64,000 bases of DNA from Streptomyces physcomitrii (GTDB taxonomy: Bacteria > Actinomycetota > Actinomycetes > Streptomycetales > Streptomycetaceae), in NCBI RefSeq assembly GCF_012273655.1, contig NZ_JAAWWP010000018.1, forward strand, positions 62,001-126,000. Direction: 5' to 3'. This document shows positions 1 to 8,262 of the stretch, one piece after another; position 1 is the first letter of the stretch; each line of letters begins with the position of its first letter. The notes under the pieces were generated by a model. That model was not told the origin of the DNA and ran no database searches. It saw only the letters and a list, made by a program, of their open reading frames with translations. Made by a program: the position numbers and the translations under genes.

Positions 1-1
1 G

Positions 2-559
2 CAGACGGCGACCGTCGACTTCACCTCGCACGAGCGCGCGGGCGGCTCCCCGCTCCAGGCACTCGTCGACGGCGGCCAGCAGTTCGCGTACGCACTGCGG
101 CACGACCCGATGGCGCGGGCCGGCACCAGGCTCTCCATAGAAGGCGTCTTCTTCGGGGGGCCGCACCCCTGGGGCGACTGGTTCGACACCACCGCCCACC
201 TCCTGAAGGAGGGCAAGGCGCGCGGCGAGGTGCTGCCGCACGTGGATCCGGAGACCACGGCCGAGCTGATCGTCTCCTCGTTCACCGGGATCCAGCTGAT
301 CTCCGAGTCGGTCACCAAGCGTGCCGATCTGCGGGAGCGCGTCGCCCAGTTGTGGCGGCACCTGCTGCCCGGCATCGCCAACCCCGCCGTCATCTCCTGG
401 ATCAAGACCGAGGGCACCCTCCAGCTGGAGGAGCTGGCGGCGCTGGAGGAGAAGGAGCGCGGCGCGGCCCCGGACGAGCGCGGCGCGGGCGGCGACATCG
501 ATGCCGCCGCCGGGTCCCCGGAGGCCGGAGACCTCGACCGCATAGACCGCGTCGGCTGA
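2..559 (+). CDS. TetR-family regulator, gamma-butyrolactone-receptor (ArpA/ScbR) type, 5' end missing
   Basis: The frame is open to the window's left edge, so the DNA-binding N-terminus lies outside and about 185 residues remain. What is visible is the ligand-binding half of an ArpA/ScbR-type receptor: the stretch FAYALRHDPMARAGTRLSIE followed by GPHPWGDW and a conserved SFTGIQLISE segment is typical of this subgroup. These receptors bind diffusible butyrolactone-like signals or late antibiotic intermediates and repress secondary-metabolism genes. The C-terminal 40 residues are acidic and of low complexity. A second receptor of the same family follows about 620 bp downstream in the same direction. 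No AfsA-type signal synthase is visible. The subgroup assignment is fairly firm; the ligand is unknown. Confidence 0.8.
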   Translation, partial: QTATVDFTSHERAGGSPLQALVDGGQQFAYALRHDPMARAGTRLSIEGVFFGGPHPWGDWFDTTAHLLKEGKARGEVLPHVDPETTAELIVSSFTGIQLISESVTKRADLRERVAQLWRHLLPGIANPAVISWIKTEGTLQLEELAALEEKERGAAPDERGAGGDIDAAAGSPEAGDLDRIDRVG

Positions 560-1182
560 GGCAGCCGCACCCGCGCCTGCTCCCGCGGCCCCGGGCACCT
601 CGCGCAACGCGCCGGTCCCGTACGTCACTTCGCGCCCCGCGAGCACTTCGGACTCCGCGGTCGCGTCCCCCGCGGTCGCCCGCCGTGCGCTCGCCGCCGC
701 GCCCCCTGTACGCGGCGGGAGCGCACCGGCCGGCCGGAGCGTGAAGGATCCGCTCCCCGGTGACTCACCTTTCCCGCACGGCGGTCGAGGGCGTCCCGAG
801 AGGGCATGGCGGGTTCGCCGCGGACTTCTCGCATCGCGTTCACGCCCTCCCCTCCCTGACCGACTCCCCCGGCCGCGGCCCCCCAGGGCCCCGGCTCCGG
901 CCGTCCGGTGGGCTGAGCATAAAACCGGGTGCCTGGTTTATCAATCGTCAGCATTTGTGACCTCGCCCGCTTCCTTCGCACGGTTCGCGCCAGGAACCAC
1001 GGGGGTTCACGCCAGAAAACAGTGGAGCCGACACACAGTTGACGGACCGGTCGGTCTGTTTTTAGGCTGTGCAGTGTCAGAGTCAGGTTCGGCGACTGCC
1101 AACGGCCGTGGCCGAACCGTGCGTATCTCCACGTACCCATCGCGCACACGCGGTGGCGGGCCGAGCATCGGGGCGGTGTGAA
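560..1182 (+). promoter_or_regulatory. Intergenic regulatory region between two receptor genes, with two inverted-repeat operators and one promoter
   Basis: No gene is recognised in these 620 bp. The first 340 bp look non-coding and very G+C-rich; from about 915 the composition becomes more A+T-rich. A promoter is visible at 1039-1068: TTGACG, an 18-bp spacer, then TAGGCT. The inverted repeat ACGGACCG/CGGTCTGT (1042-1049 and 1052-1059, 7 of 8 pairs) lies across the -35 end and the spacer, so a bound TetR dimer would block RNA polymerase; this is the usual layout of an autoregulatory element. A second palindrome, AAACCGGG-TG-CCTGGTTT (922-939, 7 of 8 pairs), lies 100 bp upstream. The link to the downstream receptor is inferred from position and symmetry. 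Confidence 0.6.
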
Positions 1183-1947
1183 GTGGCACTTCAGGAACGA
1201 GCCGAGAGAACCAGGGCGAAGCTGATCCAGGCCGCGGCGACCGTCTTCGACGAGGTCGGATACCAGCGGGCCACCCTGATGACCATCAGCGAACAGGCGA
1301 AGGTGACCAAGGGCGGGCTGTCCTTCCACTTCACCACCAAGGCCGAACTGGGCCGCGCCGTCCAGGCCGAGGCCAGTTCGCTCTCCGCGGCGGTCCTGGA
1401 GGACCTGGCCGAGCGGCAGGGCCCCGCCCTGGAGATCGTGGTCGAAATGACGCACGCGCTGGCCGAGTTGCTCACCGCGGACGTGGTGGTGCGCGCGGGG
1501 ACCCGCCTGGCCCAGGAGTTCGAGAGCCCCCAGGACCCGGCCCTCAACGCGCAGGTCTACTGGCTGAGCACGCTGCACCGGATGCTCAACCGCGCGGTCG
1601 TGGACGGCAGTCTGGCCCCCGGCACCGATGTGCGGGCGGCGACCGCCCTGATCATGTCGGTGACCATGGGCGCCGAGCGGCTGACCAGCACCCCGTACCA
1701 GTGGGCCGCGCTCGGGCGCCCGGAGGTTCCGGCGGAGAGCACCCAGCAGTGGATGTCCCGGATGTGGCGGGTGCTGCGCCCGACGCTGGCGGCCGCCCCC
1801 GGCCCCCGGCACAGCGCCGCCGCTGCCGCGGGGGGCTCTCCACTCCCCTCCGGGGGCTCCCCGTTGAGCAGCGTGCCCGCGCCCGGACTGCCCTCGGGCA
1901 GCAGCGGCACCGTACGGCAGCTGGTCCCCGGCCGCCTGCGCGGCTGA
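1183..1947 (+). CDS. TetR-family regulator, gamma-butyrolactone-receptor type
   Basis: A 254-residue protein read from GTG 1183. The N-terminal helix-turn-helix is clear (RTRAKLIQAAATVFDEVGY, then ATLMTISEQAKVTKGGLSFHF), and the ligand-binding domain resembles ArpA/ScbR-type receptors and pseudo-receptors. The last 45 residues are Ala/Gly/Pro/Ser-rich and probably disordered. The GTG was chosen because the conserved ALQERAERTR N-terminus begins there; the upstream SD is weak. The gene probably represses itself through the operator inside its own promoter (1039-1068). It ends at a bidirectional hairpin shared with the convergent cytochrome c operon. A role in controlling secondary metabolism is known for the family; the targets cannot be read here. 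Confidence 0.85.
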   Translation: MALQERAERTRAKLIQAAATVFDEVGYQRATLMTISEQAKVTKGGLSFHFTTKAELGRAVQAEASSLSAAVLEDLAERQGPALEIVVEMTHALAELLTADVVVRAGTRLAQEFESPQDPALNAQVYWLSTLHRMLNRAVVDGSLAPGTDVRAATALIMSVTMGAERLTSTPYQWAALGRPEVPAESTQQWMSRMWRVLRPTLAAAPGPRHSAAAAAGGSPLPSGGSPLSSVPAPGLPSGSSGTVRQLVPGRLRG

Positions 1948-1979
1948 ACGCCGCACCCTTCAGTCCTCCCCCCACGGAA

Positions 1980-2017
1980 GAGGCCGGCCCCGCACATCGC
2001 GTGCGGGGACCGGCCTC
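1980..2017. terminator. Bidirectional hairpin terminator between tetR and ccsB
   Basis: A long G+C-rich inverted repeat (GAGGCCGG/CCGGCCTC arms continuing into CCCCGCAC/GTGCGGGG around ATCGC, with one unpaired A) sits between the convergent regulator gene and the cytochrome c operon. There is no clear T-run, which is usual in this group. Confidence 0.6.
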
Positions 2018-2069
2018 CGTGCTGTTCCGGGGCGGGCCTTCGGGCCCTCGCGCGGAGGGCCCGGCGGGC

Positions 2070-3158
2070 TCAGACGCCCGCGTAGGAGTGCTTGCCGCTG
2101 ACGAAGATGTTGACGCCGTAGTAGTTGAACAGCCAGCAGGCGAAGGCGAGCAGGGCGATGTAGGCGGCCTTGCGGCCCTTCCAGCCGGCGGTGGCACGGG
2201 CGTGCAGATAGCAGGCGTACGCGATCCAGGTGATGAAGGACCAGGTCTCCTTGGGGTCCCAGCCCCAGTAGCGGCCCCAGGCGTCGCCCGCCCAGATGGC
2301 GCCCGCGATGATCGTGAAGGTCCACAGCGGGAAGACGGCGGCGTTGACGCGGTAGGAGAACTTGTCCAGCGAGGCCGAGGCGGGCAGCCGCTCCAGGACC
2401 GAGGTGGCGAAGCGGCCGGGCTGCCCGCCGCGCTCCAGCTTCTTCTCGTAGGAGTCGCGGAAGAGGAAGAGGGCCGTGGCCATCGCCCCGACGTAGAAGA
2501 CCGCGCCGCAGAAGATCGCGGTGGAGACGTGGATCCAGAGCCAGTACGAGTGCAGGGCGGGGACCAGCTGGTCGCTCTCGGTGTAGAGGACCGTGACGGC
2601 GAGGCCGAGGTCGAGCAGGACGGTGGTGACCAGGATCAGGCCGAGCCAGCGGATGTTCTTGCCGAGTGCGAGCAGGCCGAGGTAGACGCCGATCGCGACC
2701 GTGGAGAAGGTGATGTTGAACTCGTACATGTTGCCCCACGGCGCGCGCTGCACGGAGAGCGCGCGGGTGAGGACGCCGGCCGCGGCGATCAGGAAGGCGA
2801 GCGTGGTGAGCGAGACGGCGATGCGGCCGTAGAGGTCGCCCTGCTCGTCGCCGCCCGCGGCGCCGGGGCCGTCGGGGACGTCCGAGGCACCGGCCGCGGA
2901 CCGGGTCACGACCTTCGGCCGCTCCAGGACCGCGGTGCCGCCGCCCTGCTGCTTGACCCGCACGGCGGGCGCCGCCGGGGTGGCGGCCTCCCCGGTGGCG
3001 GTGAGGGCGGCCGCGGTCCGGCCGACCTTGCTCCGGCTGCCGAGGATCCACTCGGCCAGGTGCGCGAAGAAGGCCAGCGTGTAGACGGCCATCGCGGAGT
3101 AGATCAGGACGTTGCTGATCTGCGCGAGGTTCTCGTTGTTGGCGACGGCGAGGGTCAC
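2070..3158 (-). CDS. ccsB: System II cytochrome c biogenesis membrane protein CcsB/ResC
   Basis: A 362-residue polytopic membrane protein and, with ResB, half of the system II (Ccs) cytochrome c synthase that brings haem across the membrane and ligates it to apocytochrome c CXXCH motifs. The signature tryptophan-rich haem-handling motif WGRYWGWDPKETWSF is seen near residue 298, and several hydrophobic segments with conserved His flank it. The N-terminal half carries an alanine/glycine-rich linker of about 70 residues between the first and second membrane segments, common in actinobacterial versions. Its start overlaps the resB stop by 4 bp (GTGA/ATGA type), so the two are translationally coupled. 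It is last in the resA-ccdA-resB-ccsB operon and ends at the hairpin 1980-2017. Confidence 0.95.
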   Translation of the reverse strand: MTLAVANNENLAQISNVLIYSAMAVYTLAFFAHLAEWILGSRSKVGRTAAALTATGEAATPAAPAVRVKQQGGGTAVLERPKVVTRSAAGASDVPDGPGAAGGDEQGDLYGRIAVSLTTLAFLIAAAGVLTRALSVQRAPWGNMYEFNITFSTVAIGVYLGLLALGKNIRWLGLILVTTVLLDLGLAVTVLYTESDQLVPALHSYWLWIHVSTAIFCGAVFYVGAMATALFLFRDSYEKKLERGGQPGRFATSVLERLPASASLDKFSYRVNAAVFPLWTFTIIAGAIWAGDAWGRYWGWDPKETWSFITWIAYACYLHARATAGWKGRKAAYIALLAFACWLFNYYGVNIFVSGKHSYAGV

Positions 3159-4960
3159 TTCTCAGCCCCTTCGGCGGGTACGAGGTCGGGGTCGGCGCCG
3201 GCCGCGGCGGTCGGCGGGGTGGCGGCGGAGGTCTCGTGCTCCGGCTCGCCGACGGACGGTACACGGGTGTGGAGCGCGCCGGAGAGCTGGCCGAGCTCCT
3301 CGCCGAGCCGGGCGGACTCGCTGCGGCCGAGGCCCGCCATCTCGACGACGGTCACGCCGTCCTCACCGGTGCGGGCGCGCACCCAGACGCGGCGGCGCTG
3401 GATGAAGAGCGAACCGCTGAGCCCGGCGATGGCGGCGACGGCTCCGCCGAGCGCCCAGCCGTTGCCTGGCTGCTGGGAGACCTGGAAGGTGGCCCACTCC
3501 TTGATCTCCTTCTCGAAGGTGACCGAGCCCGCGCCGTTCGGCAGCTTCAGCGTCTCGCCGGGCACCAGCCGCTTCTTGAGCAGCTCGCCCTTGGCGTCCT
3601 TGAACTTCGCCATCTTCCGGGTGTCCAGCTGGTAGACGTTCTGCGGGATGCCGGAGTCCACGCCGAGGCTGCCGTGGTAGGCGGAGAGCGCGAGGACGGG
3701 GAAGTCCAGGGCCGGGAACTGGGAGAACATCTGGCCCTTGCCCGCGCCCGCGAAGGTCGGCACGAAGAAGGCGTTGAAGCCCAGCTGCTCCTTCCTGCCC
3801 TTGCCGTCCTTGTATCCGTCGAGGACCTTGACGGCGCCGGTGGAGGTCTGGTTGGAGTCGATCGGCAGCAGCGGCACGGCCTGGCTGTAGACCTTCTCGC
3901 CGCGCCCGTCGCGCACCGTGATCACCGGGGCGTAGCCGTGGCCGACCAGGTAGACCTTGGAACCGTCGACGTCGAGCGGCTTGTTGACCTCGATGGACTT
4001 CTTCTTCGGGGGGCCGTCGGCGCCCTCGCGGTAGGTGATGTCGGCGCGGTAGGTGCGCGGGGTGCCGGTGTTGGGGCCGCTGCGCTCGTAGGTGCCGACG
4101 AAGTTGTCCAGGTCGAAGCTGAACGGGGCCAGGTCCTCGGGGTCGTAGAGGCTGCCGGACTTGAAGTCGTCGTACTGCGGGAGGGTGTTGGCGAAGCCGT
4201 CGCCCTCGATGATCAGCTTGCCGCCCTCGGACTTGAAGAGCTGGCCGCAGGCGAAGGCGATGAGCAGCACGATCAGCGAGAGATGGAAGACGAGGTTGCC
4301 CGCCTCCCGCAGATAGCCCTTCTCCGCGGCGATCGCGTCCCCGCTCCCGTGCACCCGGAACCGCCGCCGCCCGAGCAGGGCCCGCGCCTCGGCCCGGACC
4401 TCCTCCTCACCGGCCGCGGTGCGCCAGGTGGTGTACGCGGGCAGCCGGGTCAGCCGCTTGGGGGCGCCCGGCGGGCGGCTGCGCAGCTGGCCGACGAACT
4501 GCCAGGAGCGCGGCACGATGCAGCCGACCAGGGAGACGAAGAGCAGGATGTAGATCGCGGAGAACCACACCGAGCTGTAGACGTCGAAGAGCTGGACCTT
4601 CTCGTAGAGCGGCCCGAGGGTGGTGTGGGTCCGCTTGAACTCCTCGACCTTCAGCTCGTCGGCGCCGGTCTGCGGGATCAGCGAGCCGGGGATGGCCGCG
4701 AGCGAGAGCAGCAGGAGCAGCAGCAGCGCCACCCGCATCGAGGTGAGCTGGCGCCAGAACCAGCGCACCCAGCCGATCACCCCGAGCGCCGGCAGCTGGG
4801 CGAGGCTCTCCTCCCGGGGCGCGGTGGACAGCTGGGCACCGGCGGCGCCGAGTTCCGGTTCGCTCTCGGGGCGGGTGTCCCCGGAGCGGGGCGGCGCGGT
4901 GTCCGGCGCCTCGGACTCGCCCGGGGCACTGGTCCCCGTCGGGGCGGAAGACTTGCTCAT
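3155..4960 (-). CDS. resB: System II cytochrome c biogenesis protein ResB/Ccs1
   Basis: A 601-residue protein, the second subunit of the system II haem lyase. An N-terminal disordered Ser/Glu/Pro region of about 65 residues precedes the first membrane segments (RWFWRQLTSMRVALLLLLLL, and YSSVWFSAIYILLFVSLVGC). A third segment (residues about 215-235) is followed by the large extracytoplasmic domain of about 280 residues with NFVGTYERSGPNTGTPRTYR, and a last membrane segment lies near residue 515 (GNGWALGGAVAAIAGLSGSL). This matches ResB layout and length in actinobacteria. It is coupled to ccsB by a 4-bp overlap and starts 6 bp after the ccdA stop, so it belongs to the same transcript. Confidence 0.95.
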   Translation of the reverse strand: MSKSSAPTGTSAPGESEAPDTAPPRSGDTRPESEPELGAAGAQLSTAPREESLAQLPALGVIGWVRWFWRQLTSMRVALLLLLLLSLAAIPGSLIPQTGADELKVEEFKRTHTTLGPLYEKVQLFDVYSSVWFSAIYILLFVSLVGCIVPRSWQFVGQLRSRPPGAPKRLTRLPAYTTWRTAAGEEEVRAEARALLGRRRFRVHGSGDAIAAEKGYLREAGNLVFHLSLIVLLIAFACGQLFKSEGGKLIIEGDGFANTLPQYDDFKSGSLYDPEDLAPFSFDLDNFVGTYERSGPNTGTPRTYRADITYREGADGPPKKKSIEVNKPLDVDGSKVYLVGHGYAPVITVRDGRGEKVYSQAVPLLPIDSNQTSTGAVKVLDGYKDGKGRKEQLGFNAFFVPTFAGAGKGQMFSQFPALDFPVLALSAYHGSLGVDSGIPQNVYQLDTRKMAKFKDAKGELLKKRLVPGETLKLPNGAGSVTFEKEIKEWATFQVSQQPGNGWALGGAVAAIAGLSGSLFIQRRRVWVRARTGEDGVTVVEMAGLGRSESARLGEELGQLSGALHTRVPSVGEPEHETSAATPPTAAAGADPDLVPAEGAEK

Positions 4961-4966
4961 CGAATC

Positions 4967-5725
4967 TCAGATCCCCACCGTGAAGCCGTTGGACCAGACC
5001 TGCATCTCCTGTACGACGCGCCCCCAGGCGCCGGTGAGCAGCAGCAGTCCGGTCGCGATCATCATGCCGCCGCCGATGCGCATCACCCAGGCGTAGTGCC
5101 GCTTGACCCAGCCGAAGGCGCCCAGTGCCTTGCGGAAGGCGACCGCGGCGGCGACGAAGGGCAGGCCGAGTCCCAGGCAGTAGGCGGTCATCAGTATGGC
5201 CCCCCGCCACGCGCTCCCCTGCTCGGCGGCGAGCAGGTTCACCGAGGTGAGGGTCGGGCCGAGGCAGGGCGTCCAGCCGATGCCGAAGAGCGCGCCGAGC
5301 ACCGGGGCGCCGGCGAGCCCGGTCACCGGCTTCTTGTGGAAGCGGAACTCGCGCTGGGTGAGCCAGGGCATCAGCCCCATGAAGAAGATCCCCATCAGCA
5401 CCATCAGCACGCCGAGGATCTTCGACAGCGGCCCCTGGTACTCCTGGAGCGTGGCGCCGAAGTAGCCGAAGAGGGCGCCGCCGGAGACGAAGACCGCGGT
5501 GAAGCCGAGCACGAACAGGCCCGCGCCGCCGACCATCCGGCCGCGCCGGGCCTCCGCGAGGTCGGTGCCGCTGACCCCGGTGACGTACGAGAGGTAGCCG
5601 GGGACCAGGGGCAGTACGCACGGGGAGAAGAAGGAGACGAGCCCGCCGATGACGGCGATCGGCAGTGCGAGCAGCAGGGCTCCGCTGTAGACCGTCTGGT
5701 TCATGCCGGCGGCGAGGGTGTCCAC
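4967..5725 (-). CDS. ccdA: Thiol-disulfide transporter CcdA
   Basis: A 252-residue six-segment membrane protein of the CcdA/DsbD-beta family. It moves reducing equivalents from cytoplasmic thioredoxin across the membrane so that apocytochrome c cysteines stay reduced. The two functional cysteines are in the expected family positions: FFSPCVLPLVPGYLSYVTGV near residue 35 and GWTPCLGPTLTSVNLLAAEQ near residue 152. The order resA, ccdA, resB, ccsB is the standard actinobacterial cytochrome c maturation operon; the gaps on either side are only 4-6 bp. Confidence 0.95.
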   Translation of the reverse strand: MDTLAAGMNQTVYSGALLLALPIAVIGGLVSFFSPCVLPLVPGYLSYVTGVSGTDLAEARRGRMVGGAGLFVLGFTAVFVSGGALFGYFGATLQEYQGPLSKILGVLMVLMGIFFMGLMPWLTQREFRFHKKPVTGLAGAPVLGALFGIGWTPCLGPTLTSVNLLAAEQGSAWRGAILMTAYCLGLGLPFVAAAVAFRKALGAFGWVKRHYAWVMRIGGGMMIATGLLLLTGAWGRVVQEMQVWSNGFTVGI

Positions 5726-5729
5726 AACA

Positions 5730-6350
5730 TCACTTCTCGGCGATCAGGGGGTCGAGCATCTTCCGCAGATCCTCCCCGCTGAGCGGCTGCAGCGAGCGGG
5801 CGGCCACCCGCCCCTTCCGGTCGAGGACCAGCGTGGAGGGGATGGCCTGCGGGTTGAGGGTGCCCTTGGGGAAGCGGAGCATCAGCCTGCCCGCCGGGTC
5901 GTACAGGCTCGGGTAGGGGACGCCGAAGTTCTCCTCGAAGCGCTTGGCCGGACCGGTGCCGGTGTCCCGGGTGTTGAGGCCGACGAACTCCACGCCCTTC
6001 GGCCCGGTGGCCTTGGCGACCTTCACGAAGCCGGGGGCCTCGGCGCGGCAGGGCGGGCACCAGGAGCCCCAGACATTGAGGACGACGAGCTTGCCGCGCA
6101 GGTCCGCGAGGTCGAGCGGCTCGCCCTGGAGGGTCTTGCCGCTGATCTCGGGGCCCGGCTTGCGGTCCGCGCTCTTGACCGTGGAGATGCCGTCCTTGCT
6201 GGTGACGAAGTTGGTGTTGCCGGAGCCGCCGGAGGTGCCGCCGGCCCCGCAAGCGGCCAGCGCGAGCGCGGCGGCCGCCGTCAGCGCGCCGAGGCGGACG
6301 GCACGACGAACGGTTGCAGCGGGGCGGGAATCGCGGCTGGCGGCACTCAT
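5730..6350 (-). CDS. resA: TlpA/ResA-type thioredoxin-like lipoprotein
   Basis: A 206-residue exported thiol-disulfide oxidoreductase, first gene of the cytochrome c maturation operon. A lipoprotein signal peptide ends in the lipobox LALAAC, with Cys34 as the lipid-modified residue. The thioredoxin-fold domain follows with the active site WGSWCPPCR around residue 95; the Pro-Pro between the cysteines is usual for TlpA/ResA. The cis-Pro loop region (NPQAIPSTLVLDRKG) is also recognisable. The known role is to take electrons from CcdA and reduce the CXXCH cysteines of apocytochrome c outside the membrane. The start gives the expected positively charged n-region (RRAVR). Confidence 0.93.
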   Translation of the reverse strand: MSAASRDSRPAATVRRAVRLGALTAAAALALAACGAGGTSGGSGNTNFVTSKDGISTVKSADRKPGPEISGKTLQGEPLDLADLRGKLVVLNVWGSWCPPCRAEAPGFVKVAKATGPKGVEFVGLNTRDTGTGPAKRFEENFGVPYPSLYDPAGRLMLRFPKGTLNPQAIPSTLVLDRKGRVAARSLQPLSGEDLRKMLDPLIAEK

Positions 6351-6464
6351 GTGAAAAGTTTCGCATGCCGTATCAGGGGATCTTGGCCGCCCCCCGCCTG
6401 TACGGATTTTCCCATTTCAGCGGGGGTTTGGGCGGGGTGCGGCACCGGTCTCCGGCGGGGTGGC

Positions 6465-7790
6465 TCAGCCCGCGCTCTCCTGGCCGCCCTGCCCGTCGGA
6501 TTCCGGGGTGCCCGATCCGGCGGAGCCCCCGGTCTCCTTGGCGAATCCGCTCCATCCCGCGGCCGGGGCCTGGCCGACGTCGAGGCCCTGGAGCTGTTCG
6601 AGCACCGCGGGCTTCTGCACGTCGAGCCAGTCGGTGAACTGCCGGAAGGAGACCAGGCGGACGTCCTTCTTCCCGCTCTTCTCGCCCGCCCGCACGATCC
6701 GCTTCAGCGCCTCCTCCACGGCGTCCATGTAGATCCCGCCGTTCCAGGCCTCGAAGTGGTTGCCGATGAACAGCGGCGCGCGGTTGGACTCGTAGGCGCG
6801 GGTGAATCCCGCCACATAGGCCTCGGTCGCCTGGGTGCGCCAGCCCGGGTAGTTGTGGGCGGGGGCCTGGGTGGAGTTCTTCGACTGGTTGGCGAGGATG
6901 TTGTAGTCCATCGACAGGACCTCGAAGCTGTGCCCGGGGAAGGGGACCGCCTGCAGCGGCAGGTCCCAGACGCCGTTCTTCTTGCCCGGCCAGCGCTGGA
7001 TGCCGCCGGGCGAGGAGGCGTCGTAGCGCCAGCCCAGTTCGCGGGCGGTCGGCAGCAGGTTCTCCTGGCCGAGCAGGCAGGGGGTGCGGCCGCCGACGAG
7101 TTCCTTCTCGTAGTCGAAGGGCAGCGGGTCGAGGTCCTCGAAGCCGGTGTTGGTGCGCCACTTGGTCACGAAGGACTTCGCCTGGGATATCTCGTCGCGC
7201 CACTGGGCCCCGGTCCAGTTGCCGACCGAGCCGGTGCCGCCGCAGAAGTGCCCGTTGAAGTGGGTGCCTATCTCGTGGCCCTCCAGCCAGGCGCGGCGCA
7301 GATTGGTCAGGGTGTCCCTGATGTGCGCGTCGGTGAGGTAGCCGATGTCGGAGGCGCCGACCGGGTTGTTCGGCGGGCGGTACAGGCGCTTCTTCGACTC
7401 GGGCAGCAGATAGAGCCCGGAGAGGAAGAAGGTCATCGAGGCGCCGTGCTCCTTGGCCAGGTCCAGGAAGCGGGGGAAGAGCCCGTTGCCGACCTCGCCC
7501 GCGCCGTCCCAGGAGAAGACCACGAACTGCGGCGGCGTCTCACCCGGTTCGAGCGGCTTCGGCGTCTCTGGCTGGTGCGGCTGGCGCCCGGTGTACGCGG
7601 TCGAGCCGTCGCCGATCAGCTGCGGATCGCGGACCGAGGCGGGGGGCCGCCCCTCGGGCCGGGTCCGGCCGGGTCCGCCACTGCCGCCCTTGTCGTGGCT
7701 GAGGGTGCCGCACCCGGTGAGCCCGAGCGCCGCCGCCGCGGCCCCCGCTCCCAGTACGCCCCTGCGGCTGACCCCGCCTATGCCGCTCAT
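6465..7790 (-). CDS. Exported polysaccharide-deacetylase-like lipoprotein
   Basis: A 441-residue protein. The N-terminus SRRGVLGAGAAAAALGLTGC has a twin-arginine pair at 9-10 and a lipobox ending at Cys27, so it is probably a Tat-exported lipoprotein. After a disordered Pro/Gly linker, the fold resembles the NodB/CE4 family: FVVFSWDGAGE supplies the first Asp motif, and GHEIGTHFNGHFCGG the paired His metal site. Family members remove acetyl groups from cell-wall or surface polysaccharides, but a WDGAGE in place of the usual TFDDG is atypical, so activity and substrate are open. The last 30 residues are Gly/Ser-rich. The gene lies between the histidine phosphatase and the cytochrome c operon in the same direction, 114 bp before resA. 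Confidence 0.75.
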   Translation of the reverse strand: MSGIGGVSRRGVLGAGAAAAALGLTGCGTLSHDKGGSGGPGRTRPEGRPPASVRDPQLIGDGSTAYTGRQPHQPETPKPLEPGETPPQFVVFSWDGAGEVGNGLFPRFLDLAKEHGASMTFFLSGLYLLPESKKRLYRPPNNPVGASDIGYLTDAHIRDTLTNLRRAWLEGHEIGTHFNGHFCGGTGSVGNWTGAQWRDEISQAKSFVTKWRTNTGFEDLDPLPFDYEKELVGGRTPCLLGQENLLPTARELGWRYDASSPGGIQRWPGKKNGVWDLPLQAVPFPGHSFEVLSMDYNILANQSKNSTQAPAHNYPGWRTQATEAYVAGFTRAYESNRAPLFIGNHFEAWNGGIYMDAVEEALKRIVRAGEKSGKKDVRLVSFRQFTDWLDVQKPAVLEQLQGLDVGQAPAAGWSGFAKETGGSAGSGTPESDGQGGQESAG

Positions 7791-8262
7791 CTCCGGCCCC
7801 GCCTCTCTCTGGTCGTCTGCTGCGCGCCCGGCGGCTGCCGGACACTGTGTGAGAGGCCGCGAAGGGCGCGGAGGTTGCGCCGGATTGCTGTGTTCAATGC
7901 CCTATGCAGCCTTCTGCCGTGCTGTGAACCCCCCTGCACCGATTCGCCACGTTCCGCTCCCCCTCCACCACGGGGAGCGAGCGCGAACGGGCAGCAGGGC
8001 CCGGCCCCCGAGGGGCACCACGCGGGCCCGGATCACCGAAGGTGCGAGGAGCCACGCGCATCACTGACAACGACGACCACGGCGCACGCATGGTTCCCTT
8101 TCGGGCCGTGCGTGCGCCGTGTGCGCGGGGTTGTGCGCCCCCATGTCGTACGTGTCGTACCTTGCTCGGTCGCCCTTCGCTCAGGCGTTCCGCCGTGCCC
8201 GGCGAGGCGTGCAGCGCGGGCGGACGCGGACGGGCCCCGAGGCCGCTCCGGACCGAAGTCCC
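7791..8262 (-). promoter_or_regulatory. Intergenic region with possible promoter of the deacetylase gene
   Basis: No gene is supported in these 470 bp. Reading the minus strand, TTCACA (7928-7923) and TAGGGC (7904-7899) are separated by 18 bp and could be the deacetylase promoter; the match is moderate. The remainder (7980-8262) is G+C-rich with several short palindromic pieces such as GTCGTACGTGTCGTAC and carries no convincing coding frame. Confidence 0.3.

Noticed and set aside
741..1181. Possible 146-residue gene between the two TetR genes
   Set aside because: It covers the promoter and operators of the downstream receptor, has no recognisable domain and a composition like random G+C-rich DNA.
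3236..5782. Very long open frames antisense to the cytochrome c genes, and similar ones opposite hemL, NRPS, GH92 and argS
   Set aside because: They mirror the third-position G/C bias of the real genes, have Arg/Gly/Glu-rich composition without domains, and lack SD sequences.
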